DNA of 64,000 nucleotides from assembly GCA_902702965.1 (NCBI GenBank), contig CACRXP010000608.1, forward strand, positions 122,246 to 186,245, written 5' to 3'. A program made the position numbers and the translations under genes. Positions 1 to 8,820 of the stretch are shown piece after piece. The notes under the pieces are model-generated. The model was not told the DNA's origin, did no database searches, and saw only the letters and a program-made list of their open reading frames with translations. The DNA comes from Spirometra erinaceieuropaei. Taxonomy: Eukaryota > Platyhelminthes > Cestoda > Diphyllobothriidea > Diphyllobothriidae. Within the stretch, counting starts at the first letter, position 1; every line of letters starts with the position of its first letter.

Positions 1-101
1 CGGCTCAACGCATTGCGCTTGTCATGGATTGGACTATCAGGTCGTTTGACAATTAACTGTAAATTCTTTCCTAATTCTTGTCTTATCCTTATATCCATAA
101 T
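1..101 (+). repeat. LTR-like sequence, upstream copy (partial)
   Basis: This stretch aligns by eye along its whole length, at roughly three quarters identity, with 669-770. Shared blocks include CGGCTCAA, CTATCAGGT, GTTTGACA, AAATTCTTTC and ATATCCATA. The two copies bracket the end of a gypsy integrase, as LTRs of an internally deleted Ty3/gypsy element would. The start lies outside the window. No primer-binding site follows it, so the 5' part of the element seems to have been deleted. Confidence 0.6.
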
Positions 102-526
102 CAGACACTTTCACCGCTTCCGCCCAGGTCCTCCGCCTCTCTGTCTTATCTCTAGAAGGATTTGGTAACGAGCTCTCACGTCTACCTTCGATGTGATCAA
201 GTCCGCCGGCCTCTGGAACCGCCCTATGACGGCCCATTCTGGGTCCTCTCTCGAGGGACGAAGACGTTCTGGTTTCAACACAAAAAATAGTGAGGAGGTC
301 GTGAATGTGGACCGCCTCAAAGAATCTGCCCAGGACTTTCCGTCGGACGAGCTCTGTGGTCCTCCACCTCCAGCCTCTTTCCCCCTGTCCTCTACCTCCA
401 GCTGCCACTTCTAAGTCCAACACTTCCGCCATAGGACGTATCCACTCTTCTACGGTCCCTGTATATAACACTCGCAGTGGTCGTCACGTACACTTTTCTG
501 ATCGATTGGTCACTCATTTCTTTTAA
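102..526 (+). pseudogene. Ty3/gypsy Pol remnant: C-terminus of integrase
   Basis: Translating in shifting frames gives the order expected at the end of a CsRn1/Boudicca-type Pol: SSHVYLR, then VRRPLEPPYDGPFWVLSRG (about 189-264), then EEVVNVDRLK (about 291-321), then TRSGRHVHF near the end. In this family the RRPLEPPYDGPF block and the VVSVDRLK block form the small beta-barrel domain after the integrase core, which helps join cDNA to host DNA. Here the reading frame shifts at least twice and is broken by TAG and TGA codons, so the gene is dead. The catalytic core, RNase H and reverse transcriptase are missing, consistent with a deletion between the upstream LTR-like copy and this point. Family assignment is by motif memory only. 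Confidence 0.7.
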
Positions 527-570
527 ACTTGTACGCATCCTTCGGCGTCGTTTCCGCCGCCCTCCGGTCT

Positions 571-581
571 CGGAGGGGGTA
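571..581 (+). promoter_or_regulatory. Polypurine tract before the 3' LTR
   Basis: A G-rich run (CGGAGGGGGT) sits 2-3 bases before the TGT that opens the downstream LTR. This is where plus-strand DNA synthesis is primed in LTR retrotransposons. Confidence 0.5.
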
Positions 582-582
582 C

Positions 583-775
583 TGTGCCGAGGCACCGAAC
601 TAACTTGCATTTACCTACCTGTTCATCATTCTTGAACTTATTAATTGTTTATCTGAATGAAAGGAACTCGGCTCAATGTGACGCGCGTGTCGTGTGTTGG
701 GCTATCAGGTAGTTTGACATTTAATTATAAATTCTTTCATAACTCCTGCCCTGTCTTGATATCCATAGTCTGGGA
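583..775 (+). repeat. 3' LTR of the gypsy remnant
   Basis: It begins TGTGCCGAGG directly after the purine tract, and its second half (669-770) repeats window positions 1-101. The 3' end is estimated from where the similarity stops, near ATATCCATAG. Confidence 0.55.
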
Positions 776-1484
776 TTGGCAATCGTGCCCTTCGCGTTCA
801 CAAAACATGCATGAGGGAAGTCGAGGTGGCCACCTTGTTTGTTTTGGCTACTTCCAATATCGCAAGACCATTTCCCTTTGCTGAAAAAAACTCGTTTGAT
901 CTCGAAGCCAGAAAAGGCTGCGCTTTTGCATGTCGGCAAAGGCTCGTAGTTAAATACGTGCTACAGGAACAGCAGAGGTTTTGATCAAGTGGGAACATTG
1001 AGCATAATTTATCCACTGAATGTGCGTCTACAGGCTGCTCTGTGTGGACAAACTGGAAAATATCAGGAAAACTTCAAGACAAACATACCACACAGTTCAT
1101 GAAAACCAAAATGCACACTAATTTCAGGACGAAAACGCAGAAACAGATATCAGAGTGTAAAAATGTTCGCATATCGAAGTGTGATGATCGCTAAGTCCCG
1201 AGGTTCTTTGACATGATTGCAGCGTTATCCAGTTTCTTCAGTCGTTCCCCCTCTTCACTTAGAGGGTCAAAAACGGAAACATATTTCCCAACTATGGGTA
1301 CTAATAGGGCGTTGATGCAAATGTTACCTTGACCAATAGGTCATTTCCCTAAAGGAGGGTATTGCAACAGCGATGGCAGTAGGCGTCGCCTAGTTCCTCT
1401 AAGGCCTTCAGAGGAAACAGCATGTCCTTAAGTAATATGAAGCAACATTATGGTATAAGAACTTCCCACGTAATATTGGTAGCC
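776..1484. other. Unassigned stretch
   Basis: No open frame, repeat or motif that I can support. AT-rich spacer with short random frames only. Confidence 0.5.
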
Positions 1485-1580
1485 TTGCAACTAACCTAAA
1501 CCCAAATCCAAAACTTAACCTAACCCAAGTGTTAACTAAGACCATAATTCTAAACTTAGCCCTTACCGTCGCTCAAATCC
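1485..1580 (-). repeat. Decayed telomere-like tract (CCTAAC variants)
   Basis: The plus strand carries repeated AACCTAAACCC, CTTAACCTAACCC and TAAACTTAGCCC variants, that is TTAGGG-like repeats on the minus strand. Short and heavily mutated. Confidence 0.5.
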
Positions 1581-2107
1581 CTAGCAGTACCATTTCTCGA
1601 AGTTGGCGTAATACCAGTTGTATTGTGGAGCAGGTTAATATTCCCATATCCTATCCGGAATCGCATACCCGTCTGTGAACATGAAAGTCGAATATAAGGC
1701 ATAGAATACTTTTCCCCCCAATACACGTAAGGTTAGTTGGTTTCCGATGGATCATACAGGCCATTCTATGAGAACCCGTAGCATGAGTACGAAAAACTGC
1801 CTTATGAAAAGTTTTTTCTTCTGGTCATTTGGGCATCTTCATCTGGCGGAATTATGAAGATCATGCCAATTTCTCATCTCCACGCTCAGCAAAAATTTAA
1901 AATAAATTTCAAATGCTTCCAACATATCGGCATAATTTTTGTTAAACACAGCACCTTTCCCAAAGCAATTTCACACACTTTCTGAATCCAAACTTCCTGA
2001 GCAATCCCTAAAACGCTTTCAATTACATCTCAACTTCACGAAAATTATGTAGCCCTTTCAGTAGTCAAAAGAGGTAGAAGTTCTCCATTCTGAAAATTTG
2101 GACTCAC

Positions 2108-2146
2108 TTGCATAACTGACCGTCAAATATGGCGAATTATGCGACA
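2108..2146 (-). CDS. Possible cytoplasmic micro-exon of the FN3 receptor
   Basis: On the minus strand a 39-nt segment is preceded by a good acceptor (TTTATACAG) and followed by GTGAGT. It starts with two bases and ends with one, so it joins the membrane-spanning exon (4208-4306) in frame. It would add about a dozen residues, SHNSPYLTVSYA, directly after the transmembrane helix. The phase-1 boundaries match the other exons of this gene. There is no homology evidence, and the stretch is short enough to be chance. Confidence 0.3.
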
Positions 2147-4207
2147 CTGTATAAATATTCTTTGCAATCTTTTCGGAAACAGCCTTGATTTTTTTGGACA
2201 ACAACTTATTAACGTTTAACAGCCTTTCAAAATGCCTCATGGGATGCAATATAGTAACGGATAAGGGCTCTTTAATTGCAGGCCTTTGACTTCTAGAGCG
2301 GTCACATAATCGTTTATCACCGAAGATCTTTTAAAAATTTGTTTTGTTTCGTCTGATGATCAGTTCGACCGTCGTTAGTGACGATGCCCGCCGTGAACTC
2401 CACAGATGAGTGGCGTCAGGGCGGAAGGTGCAAACAGAGCGCCTGATAAAATTCCTCCTGGGAAGTAACTGCTTTCGATCGTGCATTTTAAGCTTTTGTT
2501 CAGGCATTGTCTGAATTTTTGTTTTAGTTTTACAAAAATATAACCTCTTTGCAACATGTACTACTTAACAAACATTTGACTTTCAGGTAACGTCAGTGTC
2601 ACTTAAACGACAGGGCTTCCTAACGATCATTTTTACGGTTGCTTTTCTTGAAAAATAACACCTGAAGCAGAGTAGTATCTCCGCTGAAAACTCCATTCAC
2701 CATGCTTGCATGAATACATGGGCCGTCAAAAATCCACATGCTTTCAAGATGGGCTTACGTGGCATGCCAGTTTCTTTGCCCCATCCGGATACTTAATGAC
2801 CGTCAAGGCGAGCCTTCATAGTGTGCTGACCTAAATTACTGTCGATACTTTGTCTGAGTGCCTTTCTCCTACCGCAGGTGATGCTTGTAAAACCATCGAA
2901 TCCACCGCTTTTTGAAAGTTAAAATGATGTCTCCCAAAATTTGCAGAGTTCTTTTTGGGATTTGAAGTGTCTCGCAGGAAAGATGAGCAATAAAGTCCGA
3001 CTGATAGAGCGGCCGTAGGCGTTGAACCGTGATCTCAAGGTCAAGAACTGTAATCACAGTTCCCTATGAAATGCCGATAATATATATGCTGAACATACTG
3101 ATGATTCGTAAAACAATTATAAGGTTGACTACGAATGCCCTAGTTAAGTGAAGGCTAATCAACTTCCTATGGTTGGTGCTGCCAATAGAGGCTGACGAAT
3201 GGCCAACAGGATTCACGCGAATCAGCGCATCGCTGACGCCTCAAGCATGGCTATTTTCATTTTTGGTAAGCATTTCCATTCCACGGGGGGGAGGGGGGTG
3301 GGGTGAAATGACTGCTGAAAGTTATGACCCTTAGGTAATTTCTGTTTGCCGATGTATGGCGTATTGCTAAATGCATGCGATCACGAACCTTTAACTTCTC
3401 AGCCTGCAGACGGCCAAGCAAAATGCTTGAGCTTTGACTGTAATTATGTAACTGTCACACTAACCTGTCAACGTCAAAAGAACAAATGTGGAGAGACAGG
3501 ACAAGTCTGCTTCTCTCCGTTCAAACTGGCTGCCTGGGTAGACAGGGACGCGCCAGGCTTGACCGTCATCCAGGAGGGATAATTTGTAAACTTCAACCAC
3601 TTGTAATTTTAAATAATTCAGTATCAGCCGACGAAACGTTGGTCGGTGGCTAGGATGGGAGTGCTTCTGATGCACCAGTGTTCGATGATTAACTGAGACG
3701 AATTTAAATTTCGGTCTGATGGCTGATGATGACGACAAATAAGACCAACAGCGGTCTTTCTAGTATTTCTGCTGTTGTCGTTACGCTCCTCAGAAAGTGA
3801 ATTTGGCAAAGAATAATCAAGAAAGCACCAATTCATGTTTCAAGTGATCAATCGTCCAGCGACCAGCTGGGTATGAATTCATATAACAAGTCCGCCTGCC
3901 TAGGAGAAGAGCTACGCTGGTCCGTGATTATACATAAGTTAATAGTGCTTATCCCAGCTCTTCTGCCCATCGTGTCTCGGATGATCTTCCTGAAAGTTCC
4001 AAATCTTATAGCATGTACGAACACTTATTGACGCACGCCGAGTGTCTACCCTACTCACTTTCAGTTTTTACGTCAATGCGCTTCAAAAAGACACCTACTG
4101 CTTGCTATTAGCTCAAGGAGGAGGAAGGGATATCGAATGAATGAAAACGCTCCTTACTTCGTTAGTATAAATTTGTAGTAATGAAATCGTCAGGGAAGCT
4201 AACTTAC
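2147..4207. other. Probable intron sequence, unassigned
   Basis: No gene recognised. Contains a homopolymer G run (about 3285-3303). Near 3621-3650 there is CGACGAAACGTTGG, which resembles the GAAACGT end of PLE hammerheads but lacks the CUGANGA arm. Confidence 0.4.
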
Positions 4208-4306
4208 GCCTGTAGACGATAACCGCGGCAAGAAGGAGTAGAAACAGGAAGGTAGCCACACTCAGAGCCGCGTATGTAAACACTACCGAGGCTTTCGAAG
4301 AAAAAG
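4208..4306 (-). CDS. Transmembrane exon of a fibronectin-III receptor
   Basis: On the minus strand, a pyrimidine-rich acceptor ending TTACTGCAG is followed by 99 nt that read AFSSKASVVFTYAALSVA, then TFLFLLLLAAVIVYR, and end at a strong GTAAGT donor. The hydrophobic run of about 22 residues, followed by YR, is a clear single-pass membrane helix with a basic stop-transfer edge. The exon starts with two bases and ends with one (phase 1 on both sides), matching the FN3 exon upstream in the gene at 6318-6497, whose last base would complete an Ala codon. I infer that it anchors an extracellular FN3/Ig adhesion or guidance receptor. The cytoplasmic part lies at lower coordinates or outside the window. 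Confidence 0.65.
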
Positions 4307-4844
4307 CTGCAGTAACAGATAAATAAAAGTGAATAACGAAAATTTCTGTATTGCAACGGGAAGTACAAAAATATGGAACAAGTTCTCGTTTACTCTAAGA
4401 AGGAAGTCGACTGTCTAGATAAGAAAGGAGTCATCTAAAAGACTTCATGTGACACATGCGATAAAGTGTACTGTGATCAAACTAAAAGATCATCCTATAC
4501 AGGTATACACAAATTTCAACTGACCGTGAAGAGGCGAGACTACTTACCTAAAGTTGTCAGGCATACATTGGAAACGCGTCATAAATTTGATGGAACAAGT
4601 TTCACATTGTTGGCGTTTGGCCATCTAAGAAGGCCGATAGCTTTTGGAGGCCATATATTCTGGCGAATCATGCAGTAACCGGCACAGCGAACTGCACGCT
4701 GTGCGCAATAATCTCAGGGAAAGAATGAAGGGGCCGCAGCTATTCAGCGTGATGCCCACCCAGGCCATGAATTATTGGCAGGAATAAAAGGGCAGTATCG
4801 ATTTTTTGGCATTTTTGAAAATCTTTAATGCTTTGGACATTAGC
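4307..4844. other. Probable intron sequence, unassigned
   Basis: Open frame 4466-4678 has no recognisable domain and I do not call it a gene. Confidence 0.4.
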
Positions 4845-4960
4845 TACACGTCTGAAGACGACCTGGGGAACCGGTGTCGAAAGTATGCGGAACAAAGTTT
4901 GTTACATTTACGAAAGTCTCATTACGCAACGGCAGAATATCGGCGAAACACGTGTCTGGG
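4845..4960 (+). repeat. Chimeric repeat: PLE-type tail joined to half a type-ii hammerhead
   Basis: 4852-4882 reads CTGAAGA, a stem (GACCTGG with loop GGAA and CCGGTGTC), then GAAA: the same fold as the PLE-like tails at 5677 and 5890. It is followed at 4940-4960 by TCGGC-GAAA-CACGTG-TC-TGGG, the right half of the hammerhead seen at 27082 and 45562. The left half (CCCA-CTGANGA-GCCGA) is absent, so this second motif cannot fold alone. It does keep the canonical GUC cleavage triplet. Confidence 0.5.
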
Positions 4961-5059
4961 CTTTTATTTAGTACCTTTGTTGAGAGTACGGTATAATATG
5001 TTTGATACATATGTATACATATATAGGCAGTATGTTATTATTGACTAAGAAAAGGGAGA

Positions 5060-5100
5060 CTGAAATGGCCATTTCCGGCTTATTAGCCGTCGTCAGCCAG
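5060..5100 (-). ncRNA. Hammerhead ribozyme motif in a SINE tail (type i)
   Basis: Minus strand, in order: stem I CUGG; core CUGACGA; stem II CGGCU-AAUA-AGCCG (five perfect pairs); core GAAA; short palindromic stem III UGGCCA; then U-U and the stem I partner UCAG. These are all the conserved parts of a type I hammerhead. Predicted cleavage is between 5064 and 5063 on the minus strand. Stem III is so short that the active form may be a dimer, as proposed for other retroelement hammerheads. Activity is not shown by sequence alone. This is the best-preserved copy of this family in the window. Confidence 0.65.
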
Positions 5101-5121
5101 CCATGCCCAATCCCGACCGAA

Positions 5122-5420
5122 ACCGACAGGGCAACGGGTTCGTGACCCAGTGGTTAGAGGCGTGAACTTCTAACTAACAGGTCGCGAGTTCGGGTCTCGG
5201 GTGGTCCACACTTCGGGGTTGTGTATGACTGGCTGAGGACGACTAATAAACCAGAAATGGTCATTCCAGTCTCCTTTGTCTTTGTCTGTAAAAACATACT
5301 GCCTATATCATGCGCCGCTGTGCGGCTGCTGGTTGGGCTCGAGAGAGAGTCCGTAAGGCACAACGGAACGAGTGAGTTCCGTAAGAACGATCGGTGAGCG
5401 CACCCTACCATTGCACATCG
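5122..5420 (+). mobile_element. tRNA-headed SINE with hammerhead tail
   Basis: 5139-5206 looks like a tRNA: an A-box-like GTGACCCAGTGGTTAGAGG and a B-box-like GAGTTCGGGTC, spaced as in a tRNA gene. The RNA polymerase III promoter is therefore internal. The head is followed by the hammerhead tail (5229-5269) and by a region to about 5415 that recurs at 8090-8205 (TGCGGCTGCTGG, CTCGAGAGAGAG, GATCGGTGAGCGC). A head with the same flank is on the minus strand at 43384-43437. No coding capacity. Confidence 0.6.
5229..5269 (+). ncRNA. Hammerhead motif, type i, slightly decayed
   Basis: CTGG, core CTGAGGA, a stem II with mutations (CGACT-AATA-AACCA), core GAAA, TGGTCA, TT and CCAG. Stem I pairs perfectly. 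Stem II has lost pairs, so this copy is probably weak or inactive. Confidence 0.5.
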
Positions 5421-5673
5421 ATATATGCGCGGCATCTTGTATAAATCACCAGTCAACACCGAGCAAGATAGGCGACCAGTCTTACAATATCGATATATAT
5501 ATATGCACTCAGATGAGGCATGCATCAACCGGCATATCGATTTAGATGCCACATACAAAATCGTTAAGGACAGATTCAAACTGAGTCAGCCAATCCCGAG
5601 ATGACAACCTTAACCAATCATGGACTCCTTTTGCTAGACTCAGTCTAAAAGTTAATTGTTTTTGCACACCCGT

Positions 5674-5770
5674 TGTCTGAAGACGAGCTGGGGAACCAGT
5701 CTCGAAAATTCACAATAAAATTTTGCTGTTTCCCAAAGGACTTCACCTTTCTAATTATATTTCTTGGGAG
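5674..5770 (+). repeat. PLE-like 3' tail, left arm of an inverted pair
   Basis: 5677-5707 reads CTGAAGA-C-GAGCTGG-GGAA-CCAGTCTC-GAAA and is followed by AATAAA and a stretch ending TTTCTTGGGA. The same unit is inverted at 5823-5925. One extra base lies between CTGAAGA and the stem, unlike a canonical hammerhead. Confidence 0.5.
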
Positions 5771-5787
5771 GCATGTTTTTTAATTCA

Positions 5788-5811
5788 ATATATATATATA
5801 TCTATATATTG
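5788..5811. repeat. AT microsatellite at the centre of the inverted pair
   Basis: A run of alternating AT/TA bases lies between the two inverted tail copies and would form the loop of a hairpin. Confidence 0.6.
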
Positions 5812-5822
5812 GAAGATGGGCA

Positions 5823-5925
5823 TCCCAAGAAACATAATTCGAAGAAGAAAGAGTCCTTTGGGAAAATGAACAAACTTTATTTCGTAAATTTTCGAGTCTG
5901 GTTCCCCAGCTCGTCTTCAGACGTG
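5823..5925 (-). repeat. PLE-like 3' tail, right arm of the inverted pair
   Basis: Reverse complement of the 5674-5770 unit, with the same hammerhead-like fold at 5890-5920 on the minus strand. Confidence 0.5.
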
Positions 5926-6317
5926 TAGTAAGTGTGAAGGAACAGTCAAAATTTAAACAATGCCGAAAAAATCGATATTGCTCTGTCATGGCTGAGGATG
6001 GGTTAATGCTGTGGGCTGATGCCACGTTTTGATTGGCTATTACCTTTTCCATTTTTCTTTGAGATTTGTGTACATGGTATCAAGGTCGATGCGTCGATTG
6101 ATGCATGAATCATCAGAGTGAATGGCCTCTAGAAATTCTCGGACTGTCTTATCTGGGCAGGAACCGACAATGCGTGCTTCAACTATTGGGGAACTGAGAG
6201 TAGCACTGAAGGATTCAGTAAACATCTGGTTAACAAGATTATTACTTAACCTTCCATTTCAGAGAAAATAATTAAGTATATGGTGATTATACGTTAGAAT
6301 CTTCGAATGGAACCCAC

Positions 6318-6497
6318 CATTTATTGCGGTGAGCGGAGGCTTGATAAGTTTGAATGTTGGGTCGCTTTCGCCAACAGAATTGACGGCACGGAGACTGATT
6401 TCCGTCGGGCCACGTACGGGCAGAGTAAAATTGACCCTTGGGTCGGGGTCCACATGCGTCAGAAGGTCTGCCCATTCTGTTGTCGAGTTGTCTTCGG
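6318..6497 (-). CDS. Fibronectin type III exon (C-terminal half of a domain)
   Basis: On the minus strand, acceptor CCTTGTCAG is followed by 180 nt ending at a GTGGGT donor. The translation carries WADLL, then VDPDPRVNFTLPVRGPTEIS and LRAVNSVGESDPTFKL. The aromatic/valine strand followed by LRAVNSVGESDP is the classic F-G strand signature of an FN3 domain. Both exon ends are phase 1, the usual arrangement for FN3 modules, and the last base joins the transmembrane exon in frame. This is therefore the membrane-proximal FN3 of a surface receptor. The first half of this domain must be on another exon that I could not locate between here and 15888. Confidence 0.75.
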
Positions 6498-7381
6498 CTG
6501 ACAAGGATCTAAATAAGATAATTTTGTAAAGGATTAAGTTTTAATATGCAAAACTTAAGAAAAACTGAAAGGACGTTATGTCTTTAAATGATGATTTGAA
6601 TAGGAAATCCAGAATTTTACAGGTCGATTGAAAAGTCGTTTAAAATAGTCATTCGTTGGACGCTTTCGGAGCTTCTTTCTTGTTTTGAATATTTATTGAT
6701 AAACGTTTCATGCCCTAGATAAGAGGACGAATTTAAGAATATAAGAAAACACTGCGAAGTGCGTTTCACCTTATTTGGACGAGATGGGTGTCTCATGAAT
6801 CTCGTAACTGCCGTCAGTCAAAGGGTTTTATCAAACTGCAATTTGAACCCAGTTTCAATTAGAAGCTAAACACAGAGACCCAGCAAAAGAAAAATTTAAA
6901 TGGAGCTTTGGTACTCGTAAATGCGAGGTTCATTAAAAAGTCGATTATACAAGGGATGGCAAACTGCGCAGTATGCGAGCAACACTTGTGGAATTACTTC
7001 CAGGAAACTGCGTAGTCGACTGATACACCTCGTAAATGTATTTGCAACCAGGAAAAGGCACAGGGGCAAATACAAGCAAATATCCTGGCGTACCGTGGCT
7101 AGTCTGGAATGGTCGGAAGCCATAAGGCAATTTTAAGAAAAGAAAAATAGATAACGGCACGTACATATGTATATACATATTCAGGAAGCAATATACGCAC
7201 ACTGATCAATTGGTTTCCGGAAACAAATAATATCCGCATGGGTTGCAAAAAACGCAAGCAGAAAATAAACTACCAGACCGAAGTCGGTTAAGTTATAATA
7301 GTGGGGGAGAGGCACGACAAAAACTGCAGGTAGATTAATACAGCACTGTTGCGGATTTATTCTGCCTTCTTTCAAATGATG
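6498..7381. other. Intron sequence, unassigned
   Basis: No gene, RNA or repeat recognised. Several short overlapping open frames on both strands appear random. Confidence 0.4.
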
Positions 7382-7755
7382 AGAATGTGTTTAGGCTGGT
7401 GTTTGAAAGCTCGTCCCCGATTGGCACAATTATCCGATACACGGACCCGCACCCTGCCTACCGGGGGCTACGCACATGGTTCGGATCAAATCGGACAGGG
7501 CCAATAATAAATGCAAGCAAAGTCACGAGGCCGTTTGATCACGCTAGTGGAGGACAGGCAAAAAGCCAGCCGGCAGCCACGCGGTCAGCATGGAGCACCG
7601 CCCTACGTACACTGCCGAGAGGCCAAGCCGAATTCGCATGAGCAGCGACTACTGATCAGTCAGCAAGGTGTTGGAAGGAGAGCTGTGGGTGTGCCGACTT
7701 TCGCCGAAACTACGATGGGCACAAAGGGGATAAATGTAACGCCAGTGGTCGTGCA
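7382..7755 (+). repeat. Long inverted repeat, left arm
   Basis: This arm is the reverse complement of 8458-8820 with moderate divergence. Shared blocks include GAAAGCTCGTCCCCGATTG, ACCCGCACCCTGCCTACCG, CTGATCAGTCAG and GATGGGC. Both arms are open in the equivalent frame and share the peptide PHPAYRGLRTWFG, so the unit may derive from a coding element I cannot name. The spacer holds a SINE at 8010-8205. Confidence 0.6.
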
Positions 7756-8009
7756 CGGTTATAATGTGAGTTACCCAACGAATCGAAATAAACTAAGTCC
7801 AGGGTAAATATCCACCGCATCACTCTGACGTCAATGGACCATCTGGGTTGTGTACGAGTGTATGTTTATGTTTTTGGTTTCAGCTTCCGGTCAGGATAAC
7901 GGTTGGCTAAATTGAGGCGAAATAAGTCCGAAGCAGTACTGTATCAACATACCCCCATCCGCTGTTGTACCCTTATTCTAACCAGATTCGCGCACCGGGG
8001 TTTGCAGAG

Positions 8010-8205
8010 CTCATGGCTGGGTATGGTCGGCTGACGATGACTAAAAAGCCAGAAATGGCTATTCCAGTCTCCATTGTCTTTGACGGTAGTGCTTTTTTGC
8101 CTATATTACGCGCCGCCGTGCGGCTGCTGGTGGGACTCGAGAGAGAGCCCTCAAGGCAAAAAGGGCCCAGTGAGTTCCTTAGCGCGATCGGTGAGCGCCC
8201 CCAGT
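8010..8205 (+). mobile_element. SINE fragment with hammerhead tail
   Basis: Matches 5221-5415 along its length: the hammerhead tail (8027-8067), then GTGCGGCTGCTGG, CTCGAGAGAGAG and GATCGGTGAGCGC. The tRNA-like head is missing. Confidence 0.6.
8027..8067 (+). ncRNA. Hammerhead motif, type i
   Basis: Core CTGACGA (8031-8037), stem II TGACT-AAAA-AGCCA (four of five pairs), core GAAA (8052-8055), TGGCTA, TT, CCAG. Stem I has one mismatch (TCGG against CCAG). The core is intact and the flanks are decayed. Confidence 0.55.
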
Positions 8206-8457
8206 ATCATTATATATATTTATACGTCTAATTCATTCAGAAGAGGACGGCGGGGACCATTACACCGACTGAACTGCATAAGCACTGACGTCTCGGAACG
8301 CCTCTTCGTTTCAACCATCAGAGTGTTGCGGTGGATGTTTCTTCTGGTCTTGGATTATTCAGCTTTGCTGGATAGCTCATATTTTAACCGTACTCGACGC
8401 ACTGACCTCGAGCCTTCCATCTGATCTTGACTAGCTTTCACATCGTCGTGGCTGATC

Positions 8458-8820
8458 ACTGGTGGTCTCGCGTGACATTTGTCCTCTTTGCGCCCATCGT
8501 ATTTGCGGCAAACGTCTGCACACCCACAGGCCTCTGCTCAACACCTTTCTGACTGATCAGTTATTGTTGCTCATGCGAATTTCCATTGACATCTCGGGAA
8601 TGTACGTAGGGCGGTGCTCCGCGCTGACCACGTGACTGCCGGTTGGCCTTTTGCCCATCCTCCACTGGCGTAATTAGTTGGCCTCGTGACTGTGCTTGGC
8701 TGCATTATTGGCCCTGTCCCGAACCATGTGCGTAGCCCCCGGTAGGCAGGGTGCGGGTCCCTGGATGGGATAATTGTGTCAATCGGGGACGAGCTTTCAA
8801 GCACCAGACTAACCAAATTC
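8458..8820 (-). repeat. Long inverted repeat, right arm
   Basis: Partner of 7382-7755. The ~700-bp spacer and the divergence between arms argue for an old inversion or two insertions in opposite orientation rather than an assembly error. Confidence 0.6.

Noticed and set aside
2347..2380. CTGATGATCAG as a hammerhead core
   Set aside because: No stem II and GAAA follow within a plausible distance.
3621..3650. CGACGAAACGTTGG as a hammerhead
   Set aside because: GAAACGTT is present but no CUGANGA with a pairing stem II lies upstream.
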